A DNA stretch of 64,000 nt from CALUOB01 sp944322305 (GTDB taxonomy: Bacteria > Actinomycetota > Coriobacteriia > Coriobacteriales > Coriobacteriaceae), in assembly GCA_963931605.1 (NCBI GenBank), contig OZ007031.1, forward strand, positions 186,001 to 250,000. The letters are read 5' to 3'. The position numbers and the translations under genes are program-made. Under the pieces are notes generated by a model that worked only from the letters and a program-made list of their open reading frames with translations, was not told where the DNA came from and searched no databases. The stretch's first letter is position 1, and each line of letters begins with the position of its first letter. Below are positions 34,389 through 43,517 of this stretch, one piece after another.

Positions 34389-34609
34389 AACGCTTGCTTT
34401 CCAAGGGCCCGGTGGGTTGCTCTTTTTTTGGCTGGGGCGGGGTTTGGGCGCTTGGGGTGTTGGTGTTCGCGGCCCTTTTCTTTTCCGTTCTGCTCCTTTC
34501 TTTTTCTCCTCGCTTTCTCTTTCTTGCGGCGTTTTTCTCGTCCAACCTTCTTAGCCTCCGCTGGGGCGTTTTCCTAGCTCCCTGCTTCCCGGGATTATGG
34601 GCGGAGCGG

Positions 34610-34615
34610 TACAAT
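34610..34615 (+). promoter_or_regulatory. -10 element of the CyuA-like gene
   Basis: TACAAT lies 40 bp before the ATG at 34656. TTCCCG at 34586-34591, 18 bp upstream, is a weak -35. Confidence 0.45.
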
Positions 34616-34655
34616 TTGGGGTCTGACGTTGGATTGGGCTGCGGGGAGTTGAGGT

Positions 34656-35984
34656 ATGGCTACTGCTTTTGACGAGGTGTTCTGCTCGGTGTTGGATCGG
34701 GAGCTGGTTTGCGCGCTGGGATGCACGGAGCCTATCGCGGTGGCGTATGCGGCGGCTTTGGCGCGCGCCACGCTGGGCGCGGAGCCGGGGCATCTGGAGG
34801 TTGGGTGCTCGGGCAACATCATCAAGAACGTGAAGAGCGTCACGGTGCCCAACTCCGGCGGGATGCGCGGGGTTGAGGCGGCGGCGGTGCTGGGCGCGCT
34901 GGGCGGCAACGCCGAGAGCGCGCTCGAGGTGCTGGAGGGCGTGGGCGAGCAGGACATCGCGCATGCGCGGGAGCTTCTCGCCCGCCCGGGGTACTGCGCG
35001 GTGTCGCTGGTAGAGGGGGTGCCGAACCTCTACATCCGCGTGAGCGCCGAGGCGGCGGGGCACACGGCCACCGTGGTGGTTGAGGACCATCACACCAACG
35101 TGACCTTCCTCGCGCTCGACGGGCGCGTGCTGCGCGAGGGCTCGGCTGCGCCCGCAGCGTCGGACGGCGCGGGCGAGGCGGCTGCCGGGGCGGATACCCG
35201 CGCGCTCACGCTCGAGCGCATCCTGGCCTTTGCCGAGGGCGTCGACCTTGCGACTATGCTGCTGAGCGGCCTGACGCTGGAGGCGCTTCTCGAGCGGCAG
35301 CTCACCCTCAACAACGCCATCGCCCAAGAGGGGCTGGCCCACCCGTGGGGCGCGGAGGTGGGGCGCACGCTTCTGGCGGTGCGCGCCGACGACGTGGCGA
35401 CGCGGGCCCGCGCGCGGGCGGCCGCCGGCTCGGACGCGCGCATGAGCGGCTGCGCCATGCCGGTGGTCATCAACTCGGGCTCGGGCAACCAGGGCATCAC
35501 CGCCTCCATGCCCGTGCTGGAGTATGCCGAGACCTGGGGCGTCTCGCACGACAAGCTCCTGCGCGCGCTTGTCGTCTCCGACCTTGCGGCCGTGCACCTC
35601 AAGAGCTACATCGGCAGCCTCTCGGCCTTCTGCGGCGTGGTGTGCGCCGCGGCGGGTGCCGGCGCGGCCGTCTGCTGGATGGCCGGCGGCACGTACGAGC
35701 AGATCGGGGCCACGATCGTGAACACGCTGGGCAACGTGGGCGGCATCGTGTGCGACGGCGCCAAGTCCAGCTGCGCGGCCAAGATCTCGGCGGCGGTGGA
35801 CGCGGCCATTCTCGGCTACGAGATGGCCATGGCCGGGCGCGGTTTCCATGCCGGCGAGGGCCTGGTGCAGAGCACGGTGGAGGAGACCATCGCCAGCATG
35901 GGGTACGTGGGGCGCGTGGGCATGAAGCCCACGGACGTGGAGATCCTGAACATCATGATCGGCAAAACCGACGTAGCCTGCTAG
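34656..35984 (+). CDS. CyuA/YhaM-like L-cysteine desulfidase family protein (UPF0597)
   Basis: A 442-residue protein of the UPF0597 family (serine-dehydratase alpha-like, CyuA/YhaM). Likely Fe-S and substrate residues are visible: ALGCTEPIAVAYAAA near residue 20, VPNSGGMRG near 66, INSGSGNQG near 271, and CDGAKSSCAAK near 366. Characterised members degrade cysteine to pyruvate, ammonia and sulfide in an oxygen-labile reaction, which suits an anaerobe. A 20-residue Ala/Gly/Asp-rich insertion lies near 165-185. It starts at ATG 34656 after GGGAGTTGAGG and is followed by nadE after 91 bp. Confidence 0.82.
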   Translation: MATAFDEVFCSVLDRELVCALGCTEPIAVAYAAALARATLGAEPGHLEVGCSGNIIKNVKSVTVPNSGGMRGVEAAAVLGALGGNAESALEVLEGVGEQDIAHARELLARPGYCAVSLVEGVPNLYIRVSAEAAGHTATVVVEDHHTNVTFLALDGRVLREGSAAPAASDGAGEAAAGADTRALTLERILAFAEGVDLATMLLSGLTLEALLERQLTLNNAIAQEGLAHPWGAEVGRTLLAVRADDVATRARARAAAGSDARMSGCAMPVVINSGSGNQGITASMPVLEYAETWGVSHDKLLRALVVSDLAAVHLKSYIGSLSAFCGVVCAAAGAGAAVCWMAGGTYEQIGATIVNTLGNVGGIVCDGAKSSCAAKISAAVDAAILGYEMAMAGRGFHAGEGLVQSTVEETIASMGYVGRVGMKPTDVEILNIMIGKTDVAC

Positions 35985-36075
35985 CACGTTGCGCCGCGCT
36001 TCTCGCCCGCGGGGGCAGCTGCCTGCCGCCATCTGCTAGAGTGTAGGGAAAACAACCCCAAGCGGAGGTGGCTTT

Positions 36076-38301
36076 ATGGATACGGCAAACGACGGGTTCT
36101 TCCGTGTGGCGGCGACGACGCCGGCTTTGCGCGTGGCTGATGTGCCGGGCAACACCGAGGCGGTGCTTGCCTGCGTGCGCGCGGCGGCTGAGCGCGGCGT
36201 GGGCGCCCTGGCCTTGCCGGAGCTCTGCCTGACCGGCTACACCTGCGCCGACCTGTTCCACGACCGCGCGCTGCTCGCCGCCTGCGAGCGCGCGCTTGCC
36301 CGCATCCTGGATGAGACCCGCGCGCTGCCGGTGCTTTTTGCCGTGGGCGTGCCCGTGGCGCACGGGGCTGCGGTCTACAACTGCGCGGCGGTGTGCTGCG
36401 CTGGGCGCCTGCTGGGCCTCACGGCCAAGCTCTTCCTGCCCAACTACGGCGAGTTCTACGAGCGCCGCTGGTTCGAGCCGGCGCCTGACCAGGTGGTTTG
36501 GGTAACGTACGCCGGTCAGGAGGCGCCGCTCGGCGCGCGCGTGGTGTACCGCTGCGCCGACCCCGGCCTTGAGGACGTGGCCGTGGGCGTCGAGATCTGC
36601 GAGGACCTGTGGGTGCCGCAGCCTCCCTCGGTCGAGATGGCCGTCGCCGCCGGCGCCACCGTGATGCTCAACCTCTCGGCCTCTGACGAGGTCATCGGCA
36701 AGGCGGAGTACCGCCGCCAGCTCGTGGCGCAGCAGTCGGCGCGCCTGTACTGCGCCTACGCCTACGCCGACGCCGGCGAGGGCGAGTCCACCACCGACCT
36801 CGTCTTTGCAGGCGAGAACCTCGTGTGTGAGAACGGCGCGCTGCTGGCCTCCACGCCGCTGTTTACGCAGGGCATGGCTGCGGCCGACGTTGACCTCGAC
36901 CGCCTGGTGGCCGAGCGTCAGCGCTCCACCACCTGGGCGCTTGCCGGCGCCGACGCGGCGCGCACCTTCACCGTGAGCTTCAGCTTCGAGACGTTGCCTG
37001 CCGACCTGCTGTGCGCGCCCACGGGCGCGGCGGCGGTGCCTCCGGTCGTGCCGCCGAGCGACCTGGTGAGCGGCCGGGCTGTGACGTGCGCCATCTTCAG
37101 CGGGGAGGCAGAGGTTGACGAGGCCCCGTCCGGCGACGGTGCTTCTGAGGCGGCTGCTGCGGAAACGCCGACGGCCTCCGAGGCGCCTGCCACACCCGTT
37201 ATCCCCGCGCAGCGCCTCATGCGCTCCGCCCTCGAGGCTTACCGCGTCGCCCCGCGCATGCCCTTCGTGCCGTCTGACACCGCCGAGCGCGCCGCCCGCT
37301 GCGAGACCATCTTCAACCTGCAGGCAACGGGCCTCAAGACGCGCCTTGCCCACACCGGCTGCACGCACGCGGTTATCGGCCTGTCCGGCGGGCTCGACTC
37401 CACGCTGGCGCTGCTGGTGACCGTGCGCGCCTTCGACGCGCTGGGGATCCCGCGCACCGGCATCACCGCCGTTTCCATGCCCGGCTTCGGCACCACGGCG
37501 CGCACCAAGACCAACGCGCAGACGCTTGCCGAGGAGCTCGGCGTCTCCTTCCGCGAGATCTCGATCCACGCGGCGGTGGGGCAGCACTTCTCCGACATCG
37601 GACACGACTCGGCCGTCACCGACGTAACCTACGAGAACAGCCAGGCGCGCGAGCGCACGCAGATCCTCATGGACCTGGCCAACCAGCTGGGCGGCATGGT
37701 GATCGGCACGGGCGACCTCTCCGAGTTGGCGCTGGGGTGGGCCACCTACAACGGCGACCACATGAGCATGTACGCCGTGAACGCGAGCGTGCCCAAGACG
37801 CTCGTGCGCCATCTGGTGCGCTACGCCGCCGACGTCTTCGGGGGCGCTACGGCCACCACGCTGCTCGACATCCTCGACACGCCCGTGTCGCCCGAGCTTC
37901 TGCCGCCCACGGGCGCCGGCGAGATCGCGCAGAGGACCGAGGACCTCGTGGGTCCCTACGAGCTGCACGACTTCTTCCTGTACCACGTGCTGCGCTTCGG
38001 CTTTGCGCCGGGCAAGATCTTCCGCATGGCGTGTCGCGCCTTTGCCGAGCCGGTTGAGGCCTCGGCCGGGACCACGCTTGCGGCGGGGGAGGGCGCGGCC
38101 TACGACGCCCGCACCGTGTGGACGTGGCTGCGCACCTTCTACCGGCGCTTCTTTGCCCAGCAGTTCAAGCGCAGCTGCCTGCCCGACGGCCCCAAGGTGG
38201 GCTCGGTAACCCTAAGCCCCCGAGGCGACTGGCGCATGCCCTCAGACGCCAGCTCCCGCCTGTGGCTGGAGGAGATCGACAACCTGGAGCCGAGGGAATA
38301 A
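36076..38301 (+). CDS. nadE: Glutamine-dependent NAD+ synthase
   Basis: A 741-residue two-domain enzyme that makes NAD+ from deamido-NAD+, ATP and glutamine. The N-terminal nitrilase-type glutaminase has its triad: E49 (LPELCLTGY), K118 (AKLFLPNYGEF) and C175 (GVEICEDLW). The C-terminal synthetase has the P-loop SGGLDS at 437-442 and later GTGDLSELALGW and YAVNASVPKT. A linker of about 35 residues (340-380) is acidic and Ala-rich. The start follows AAGCGGAGG. A second, decayed paralogue lies at 57966-59945, so this copy is presumably the working one. Confidence 0.94.
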   Translation: MDTANDGFFRVAATTPALRVADVPGNTEAVLACVRAAAERGVGALALPELCLTGYTCADLFHDRALLAACERALARILDETRALPVLFAVGVPVAHGAAVYNCAAVCCAGRLLGLTAKLFLPNYGEFYERRWFEPAPDQVVWVTYAGQEAPLGARVVYRCADPGLEDVAVGVEICEDLWVPQPPSVEMAVAAGATVMLNLSASDEVIGKAEYRRQLVAQQSARLYCAYAYADAGEGESTTDLVFAGENLVCENGALLASTPLFTQGMAAADVDLDRLVAERQRSTTWALAGADAARTFTVSFSFETLPADLLCAPTGAAAVPPVVPPSDLVSGRAVTCAIFSGEAEVDEAPSGDGASEAAAAETPTASEAPATPVIPAQRLMRSALEAYRVAPRMPFVPSDTAERAARCETIFNLQATGLKTRLAHTGCTHAVIGLSGGLDSTLALLVTVRAFDALGIPRTGITAVSMPGFGTTARTKTNAQTLAEELGVSFREISIHAAVGQHFSDIGHDSAVTDVTYENSQARERTQILMDLANQLGGMVIGTGDLSELALGWATYNGDHMSMYAVNASVPKTLVRHLVRYAADVFGGATATTLLDILDTPVSPELLPPTGAGEIAQRTEDLVGPYELHDFFLYHVLRFGFAPGKIFRMACRAFAEPVEASAGTTLAAGEGAAYDARTVWTWLRTFYRRFFAQQFKRSCLPDGPKVGSVTLSPRGDWRMPSDASSRLWLEEIDNLEPRE

Positions 38302-38334
38302 GTCTTCCTCCATACAAAGAGGACAGTGCGCACG

Positions 38335-38356
38335 AAAAAAGGGGCCGAAGGCCCCC
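38335..38356 (-). terminator. Terminator of the DUF1846 gene
   Basis: On the minus strand, the hairpin GGGGCC-TTC-GGCCCC is followed by six Ts. It lies about 105 bp beyond the minus-strand stop, on the far side of the large palindrome. Confidence 0.7.
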
Positions 38357-38358
38357 TT

Positions 38359-38459
38359 GATACGCCGCGCGAAGCGCCGGCCCCCGCTTCCGCAAGGTGA
38401 TCCGCGAAGCGCTCACCTGTAGGAAGCGGAGGCCGGCGCCCAAGAAGCCCGCGCGTATC
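38359..38459. repeat. 101-bp nested palindrome between convergent genes
   Basis: GATACGC (38359-38365) pairs with GCGTATC (38453-38459). An 18-bp stem pairs 38374-38391 with 38422-38439 (one mismatch), and AGGTGA pairs with TCACCT at 38395-38400 and 38413-38418. It separates nadE from the DUF1846 gene. Its core differs from the two other palindromes. Confidence 0.75.
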
Positions 38460-38462
38460 GCC

Positions 38463-39944
38463 TTACTTGTGATAGTAGCCGCTCCGCTCGAACTTGGGCT
38501 CGCAGCACACGTTGATGCCGAGGCGCTTCAAGAGGTTCTCGTCAGACGCGGAGATGATGACCGAGAAGAACGCGTCGCAGCCGCGCAGCTTGGGCAGCCC
38601 CGCCAGCACACGCGCGGCGACCTCGCTGGTGGCCGAGGTGATGGAGAGCGCGATGAGCGTCTCGTCCGGGTGCAGGCGCGGGTTGTGGCTTCCCAGCTGG
38701 GAGGTCTTGAGGCGGCTGATGGGCTCGATTGCCTCGTTGCTGATGACCTCGAGCTCCATGTCGACCCCGGTGGCGCACTTGAGCGCGTTCATCAAAAGCG
38801 AGCTCGCCGCGCCCAGGCGGTTGGAGGTCTTGCCCGTCACCACGCGCCCGTCCGGCAGCACCATGGCGCCCACCGGCGCGCCCGTGGTCTCCTCTTTGAG
38901 CAGCGCGGCCGAGCGCGCGGGCGAGAAGTCCTTGTCCACGCCGGCCTTCTTCATGATGACCTTGAGCTTGTCCACCTGGTCCTGGCCGGTGCCGGTGCGC
39001 TTGACGTTGACGGCGGCCGTGAAGTAGCGGCGCACGATCTCCATCTTGGCGGCCTCGCGGCAGGCCTCGTCGTTGCTGATGGCGAAGCCCACCATGTTCA
39101 CGCCCATGTCGGTGGGGCTCTGGTAGGGCGACTCGCCCAGGATCTTCTCCATCAGCGCCTTCACCACCGGGAAGGCCTCAACGTCGCGGTTGTAGTTCAC
39201 CGTGGTCTTGCCGTAGGCCTCCAGGTGGAACGAGTCGATGATGTTGGAGTCGTCCAAGTCGACCGTGGCCGCCTCGTAGGCGATGTTGACCGGGTGCGCG
39301 AGCGGCAGGTTCCACACCGGGAACGTCTCGAACTTGGCGTATCCGGCCGCCACGCCGCGGGCGTGCTCGTGGTAGAGCTGCGACAGGCAGGTGGCAAGCT
39401 TGCCCGAGCCGGGGCCGGGGGCGGTGACCACCACGAGCGGGCGCGTGGTCTCGACGAACTCGTTTCTGCCGTAGCCCTCCTCGCTCACGATGAGGTCGAT
39501 GTCGTGCGGGTAGCCCTCGATGGGGTAGTGCAGCTTGCAGGTGATCCCCAGCATGGAGAGGCGGCGGCGAAACGCGTCGGCCGCCGGCTGGTTGGCGTAC
39601 TGGGTGAGAACCACCGCGGCCACCGCGAGCCCGTTGGAGCGGAAGATGTCGGCCAGGCGCAGCACGTCCTCGTCGTAGGTGATGCCCAAATCGCCGCGGG
39701 CCTTGTTCTTCTCGATGTCGTTGGCGTTGATGGCGATAATGACCTCGACGTCGTCCGACAGGCTCTTGAGCATGCGGAACTTGCTGTCGGGCTCGAACCC
39801 GGGCAGCACGCGGCTGGCGTGGTAGTCGTCGAAGAGCTTGCCGCCGAACTCCAGGTATAGCTTGCCGCCGAACTGCTCGATGCGCTCTTTGATGTGCGCG
39901 GCCTGCATCTGGATGTACTTGTCGTTGTCAAATCCCTGGCGCAT
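38463..39944 (-). CDS. DUF1846 domain protein
   Basis: A 493-residue cytosolic protein matching DUF1846 over its full length (about 500 residues in Firmicutes and Actinobacteria). It begins MRQGFDNDKYIQMQAAHI. It contains VVVTAPGPGSGKLATCLSQLYH near residue 178, which looks like a nucleotide-binding P-loop (GxxxGK), and ends KFERSGYYHK. The biochemical role of the family is not established. ATG 39944 is chosen because GAAAGG lies upstream and the N terminus then matches the family. The promoter TGGCACAAT lies at 40019-40027 on the minus strand, followed by a leader hairpin at 39961-39992. Confidence 0.85.
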   Translation of the reverse strand: MRQGFDNDKYIQMQAAHIKERIEQFGGKLYLEFGGKLFDDYHASRVLPGFEPDSKFRMLKSLSDDVEVIIAINANDIEKNKARGDLGITYDEDVLRLADIFRSNGLAVAAVVLTQYANQPAADAFRRRLSMLGITCKLHYPIEGYPHDIDLIVSEEGYGRNEFVETTRPLVVVTAPGPGSGKLATCLSQLYHEHARGVAAGYAKFETFPVWNLPLAHPVNIAYEAATVDLDDSNIIDSFHLEAYGKTTVNYNRDVEAFPVVKALMEKILGESPYQSPTDMGVNMVGFAISNDEACREAAKMEIVRRYFTAAVNVKRTGTGQDQVDKLKVIMKKAGVDKDFSPARSAALLKEETTGAPVGAMVLPDGRVVTGKTSNRLGAASSLLMNALKCATGVDMELEVISNEAIEPISRLKTSQLGSHNPRLHPDETLIALSITSATSEVAARVLAGLPKLRGCDAFFSVIISASDENLLKRLGINVCCEPKFERSGYYHK

Positions 39945-39960
39945 GGGCAGCCTTTCTTCC

Positions 39961-40027
39961 AGCGCGCCCGTGCGGCTCGGGCCCCGGGCGCGTGTTTCAA
40001 AACCGTTAACCGACCTCCATTGTGCCA
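39961..40027 (-). promoter_or_regulatory. Promoter and leader hairpin of the DUF1846 gene
   Basis: On the minus strand TGGCACAAT (40019-40027) resembles an extended -10. The leader then contains a GC stem (CGCGCCCG / CGGGCGCG, 39961-39992) close to the ribosome site. Confidence 0.4.
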
Positions 40028-40261
40028 CAGGGGAGGCTGCGGCGGGGTGCCTGTCACAAAAGGGACGAGAGCGGCGGGCCGGACTGGCGGGCGGCCTTGG
40101 TTGCCGTGCTGCTGTTGGGCGTGTCTTGCGCACTGGATTGCTTTACGCACGATGCGTGCGCACGGGCTCGATGGCGCGATGCGGGCTCAGGATTCCAGAT
40201 CTTCTCCGGACAACGCTCGATGCCAGGGCGCTGCTCCTCCGCTCTCTGCACGAAATAGCTA

Positions 40262-40472
40262 AGTTTCCCAATCTGGCGGCGAGCGCTGCACAAAATTAAC
40301 CGTTTCCCTGATTTCAGATGACTTGGTTAGGGTCTTCGACCTCAAAATACGCACGGTTAATCATAAACTGTAGAATATCTCTCTAGCTTTTTGCTTCAAC
40401 GGCAGAGACTCGCTTGGGAAAATTGGGAAAAAGGTTAATTTCGTCCATCAGTTCGACGCGAAGTGGGAAACT
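40262..40472. repeat. AT-rich nested inverted repeat
   Basis: AGTTTCCCA (40262-40270) pairs with TGGGAAACT (40464-40472). Inside, AAATTAACCGTTTCCC (40293-40308) pairs closely with GGGAAAAAGGTTAATTT (40425-40441). The DNA here is much richer in A and T than its surroundings, and no reading frame fits. It might be a small non-coding mobile element or a regulatory region. The rest of 39992-40260 shows no gene. Confidence 0.5.
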
Positions 40473-40549
40473 CCTTCGTTTCGTTCCAACTACGTGTTGT
40501 CTGACGTGATGTCGGCCCTCGCGCCGCTTATTTGAGTGGGCGTGATGCT

Positions 40550-40670
40550 CGTATGAGTGAGCTTATCGCCCAAGGTTTTCGTGTCAGCGTAGTTCTCGCC
40601 CAGAGCGTTCGCATCAAAACGCTTTGAGTTCAGGGTTTTCGTGCCCCATGGGTTTTTCGTCCAAGCGCTT
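40550..40670. repeat. 30-bp tandem repeat array, four units
   Basis: Units begin at 40550, 40580, 40610 and 40640 (the last 31 bp). They share the frame CGTATGAGTG-GCTT, then TCGCCCAAGG and a short tail, with strong divergence in the third unit. They are clearly related to the six units at 49851-50030. A promoter for the next gene was not found in 40671-40800. Confidence 0.8.
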
Positions 40671-40820
40671 CGCGTTACGTATCGTGTCTACTTGGTCTTG
40701 GGTGTCTTTTGGGGTACTGCTTTGTTGTTGGTCCTCCGCGCCAAGGGTCGTTGCCTGCCGAGGAGCGCTGGCTTCTGTGTTACCATCGCCGAGTACGTAC
40801 AGCGTGCGGGAGGGAATGCC

Positions 40821-41255
40821 ATGCCCAAAGAACGGCTTACCGAGGAGCTTCTCGACCGTTTGCTCAAGGCATCGAGTCCGGAAGCCTACCTTGTGCAGGG
40901 TGGAACCGTCGACCGCAAGCTGCCCGACTACCTGTATGAGCTGCTCTCCCGACGCAAGCTGCGCCGTGCCGACGTGGTGCGCGGATCGGGCGTGGCGAAC
41001 ACGGTGGTGTACGACATCTTTGCTGGGAAGAGCTGCCCAGGGCGCGACCACGCCATCATGTTGGCGTTTGGCCTGCGATGCGGCCTACGCGAGACCCAAC
41101 GGCTTTTGCGTCTTGCTGGCGTGGCGGAGCTTTGGTCCAAGGTGCGACGTGACGCCATCGTCATCTGGTGTGTGCAGCAGGGCATGAGCCGCGAGGAGTG
41201 CGATGACGAGCTGTATCGCTTAGGTGAGAAGACGCTGCTCCCGGTAGACGGATGA
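40821..41255 (+). CDS. Kinase-linked helix-turn-helix regulator
   Basis: A 144-residue DNA-binding protein. The central part, LPDYLYELLSRRKLRRADVVRGSGVANTVVYDIFAGKSCPGRD, is an XRE-like HTH (about residues 37-80) as found in small regulators next to protein kinases in Firmicutes and Actinobacteria. It is followed by a second conserved part with GLRCGLRETQRLLRLAGVAELW and RRDAIVIWCVQQGMS. ATG 40821 is chosen because GGGAGGGA lies upstream. The kinase gene starts 82 bp downstream. Function is probably regulation of, or by, the kinase, but this is inferred from position. Confidence 0.7.
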   Translation: MPKERLTEELLDRLLKASSPEAYLVQGGTVDRKLPDYLYELLSRRKLRRADVVRGSGVANTVVYDIFAGKSCPGRDHAIMLAFGLRCGLRETQRLLRLAGVAELWSKVRRDAIVIWCVQQGMSREECDDELYRLGEKTLLPVDG

Positions 41256-41297
41256 GGCCATAGGCGAGGGGTGCGCCTGCGCGCTTGCTCGCCTCGG

Positions 41298-41306
41298 TGC
41301 TACTAT
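41298..41306 (+). promoter_or_regulatory. Extended -10 promoter of the kinase gene
   Basis: TGCTACTAT fits TGnTAnnnT. Its position rules out the in-frame ATG at 41305 as the translation start and supports GTG 41338. Confidence 0.5.
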
Positions 41307-41337
41307 GGCGGAAAAAGAGGCGAGGGGACGGTGCGCG

Positions 41338-43110
41338 GTGAACGACGATCAGGTGGCACACGCCATGGGCATCGATGACGCCTACCAAGTGGTTGACGTG
41401 CTCGCGCAGGGGGTTAGCGGCGCGACCGAGCTGGTAACCATTGACGGGGCGGGGCCGTTCGTGCGCAAGCGGATTCCTCGCGCCCGCGCGCGCCGCACCG
41501 TGTGGGCGATTGCGGCCGACTGCGCCTGTCGGTATCTTCCCGCAGTGCGCGCCACGTACGACACACCCGACGAGTTCGTTGCGGTGTGCGACTACGTTGC
41601 CGGCGTTACGCTTGAGCAGAGAGTGGCCAACACTGGGCGTTTGCCCCTTTCCGAGGCGCTGCACGTTGTGACGTGCGTGTGCGAGGCCGCCGGAACGCTG
41701 CATGCTAAAGGCGTGGTCCATTGCGACGTTGCCCCGGGGAACGTGGTTTTGGCAGACGACGGGGCGCACCTGGTCGATCTGGGCAACGCGCGCGTTGCAG
41801 AGCCGGAGCGCGAAGACGCAGGCTCGGCGGCTTTGGTGCCGGATCCCGACCAAGGGGCGTTTGGCACGTGGGGGTTTGCCGCACCCGAGCAGTACGGGTT
41901 TGCCCGGGTGGATGCGCGGTCGGACATATACGGTGTCGGTCGCGTTTTGGCCTTTGCACTCACGGGGCTTCATCCTGACGACGACGGCTTTGCCGCTGCG
42001 TTGGCGGATAAGGACGTTGTGCCGGCTGCCGTTCGCGCAGCGATCGACCAGGCCTGCGCTTTTGAGCCCAGCGCGCGGTACCAGACGGCGCGTGACTTGG
42101 CCGAGGGGCTTGCCGCGGCCGCGACTGACGCGGTTGCGGAAAGCACCGCTGGCGTCGCCTCCTTTGCTCCGGCTACCGCTGTTTGGCCCGCGCAAACAAA
42201 CAGCGGCACAGCGGATGATCCGCTTGCCGCAGGTGCCGCCACGCGCCCTTGTCCCGGTGTCCCCGCCGCCCACCGCAGGTTGCGCACTCCTCGCCCGCGC
42301 GTTCTTGTCGCGTTGGCGCTGGGTGCGCTGCTGGTAGTGGGCGTCGGTGTTGCTTGGCACGCGTTCAGCGGCTCGGAGGGCAACGCATCTGCGTCGGCGC
42401 AAGGCGCGGGCGCATCCACCGGCAGTCCGGATGCGGCGCAAGACGAGGCAACGGCCACGCTGCTTGAAGCGGAGGACGCCGACTTCTCCGGGCTTGCGCA
42501 ACAGGGCCAGCAAGGCCAAGCTTCGGATGCGTGCTTGGAGCTTACGGAAACCGGTTGGTCTGCGGAAGGCGGCTACGTGAGGTACGCTTTCGGTCTCAAG
42601 AATTACAGCGCCAACCTACGTGTTGACTTCCCTGCGGTTACTGTTACCGGCCGTGCGTCGGACGGCTCGGTGCTCTTCTCTGACGAGCAGGCGCTCATGG
42701 TGGCTTATCCCGGTGCTACAGCGTATTACGGCGGGCAGGCCGGTAACGGAACCGCCCCTGCAACGGTCGAGTTCACGCTGCACGAGCCTGACTCCTATAA
42801 CGTTCATGCGCAGCAGGACGACCCTGCTACGTTTGCGGTCGACAACACCGCGATGGTTTCCGACGGGTTCAGCGGTTACGTCTGCACGGGTGAGGTGTTT
42901 TCCACCGGCGGCGATCTGTCAGATCTTGCGGGGGCGTCGATCGGTGCCGTTGCCGTGTCGGTTGTTCTGCGCAACGGCGACGGCGCAATCGTTTACGGCA
43001 GCTCTACCTTCGTGGATGAGCCGCAAGACGGGCGGCGGGCGTCGTTCGAGATTCCCGTTTACGACGCACCGGATTACGCAACGTACGAGGTGTACGCGCA
43101 GGCCTGGTAG
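41338..43110 (+). CDS. Transmembrane Ser/Thr protein kinase with extracellular domain
   Basis: A 590-residue protein. The kinase domain (about 12-260) is divergent: the glycine loop is weak, Lys44 lies in VRKRIP, the catalytic loop is HCDVAPGNVVL (H128, D130, N135), the metal motif is DLG at 147-149 in place of DFG, and APEQ begins at 182. A Pro/Ala-rich linker leads to one membrane helix (about 321-341). The outer part is a low-complexity spacer, then a beta-rich domain of about 190 residues (ACLELTETGWSAEGGYVRYAF...), which resembles FxLYD-type domains and may sense an outside ligand. GTG 41338 is the start, with GAGGGGA upstream. It heads a run with MerR-like, membrane and lipoprotein genes. 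Confidence 0.78.
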   Translation: MNDDQVAHAMGIDDAYQVVDVLAQGVSGATELVTIDGAGPFVRKRIPRARARRTVWAIAADCACRYLPAVRATYDTPDEFVAVCDYVAGVTLEQRVANTGRLPLSEALHVVTCVCEAAGTLHAKGVVHCDVAPGNVVLADDGAHLVDLGNARVAEPEREDAGSAALVPDPDQGAFGTWGFAAPEQYGFARVDARSDIYGVGRVLAFALTGLHPDDDGFAAALADKDVVPAAVRAAIDQACAFEPSARYQTARDLAEGLAAAATDAVAESTAGVASFAPATAVWPAQTNSGTADDPLAAGAATRPCPGVPAAHRRLRTPRPRVLVALALGALLVVGVGVAWHAFSGSEGNASASAQGAGASTGSPDAAQDEATATLLEAEDADFSGLAQQGQQGQASDACLELTETGWSAEGGYVRYAFGLKNYSANLRVDFPAVTVTGRASDGSVLFSDEQALMVAYPGATAYYGGQAGNGTAPATVEFTLHEPDSYNVHAQQDDPATFAVDNTAMVSDGFSGYVCTGEVFSTGGDLSDLAGASIGAVAVSVVLRNGDGAIVYGSSTFVDEPQDGRRASFEIPVYDAPDYATYEVYAQAW

Positions 43111-43517
43111 CGCGGCACGGATCGTTAGCCCTGCGCGGTGGATGGCGGCCGCAGCTGACGTGCCGCATCGTCGCCCCGCGCGGCGGAAACCTTTCATTTC
43201 ATTCCGATAGATAGGCCGTCCGGCGCGATGCCATCCTTCGCGCTTATTTGCGTGGCATAAATTGCCCGCGCTTTCCCGTCTCTCAAAAATCCGGTGCCAG
43301 CTGAGGAACCGCGCGCCGCCTCTCGCAACAATTACATCGCCTTTCATGAAGGGCCCGGAAAGCGGGCGGTGACTTCGCAGAAAGGGGCAAGTGTGAGAGA
43401 ACGGCGTGTGGAACAGCATTGCGGGCTAAGCAAGGACATCGGGAAATCGGGGGACCTCCGTGTACGGCCGGTCGCGACGCCCGCCAACGGTGCGATCTAT
43501 TCGGCGGTCCGATCCCT

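Noticed and set aside
41305..41337. ATG 41305 as start of the kinase
   Set aside because: It lies within the likely -10 element, so it would not be in the transcript; GTG 41338 has a good ribosome site.
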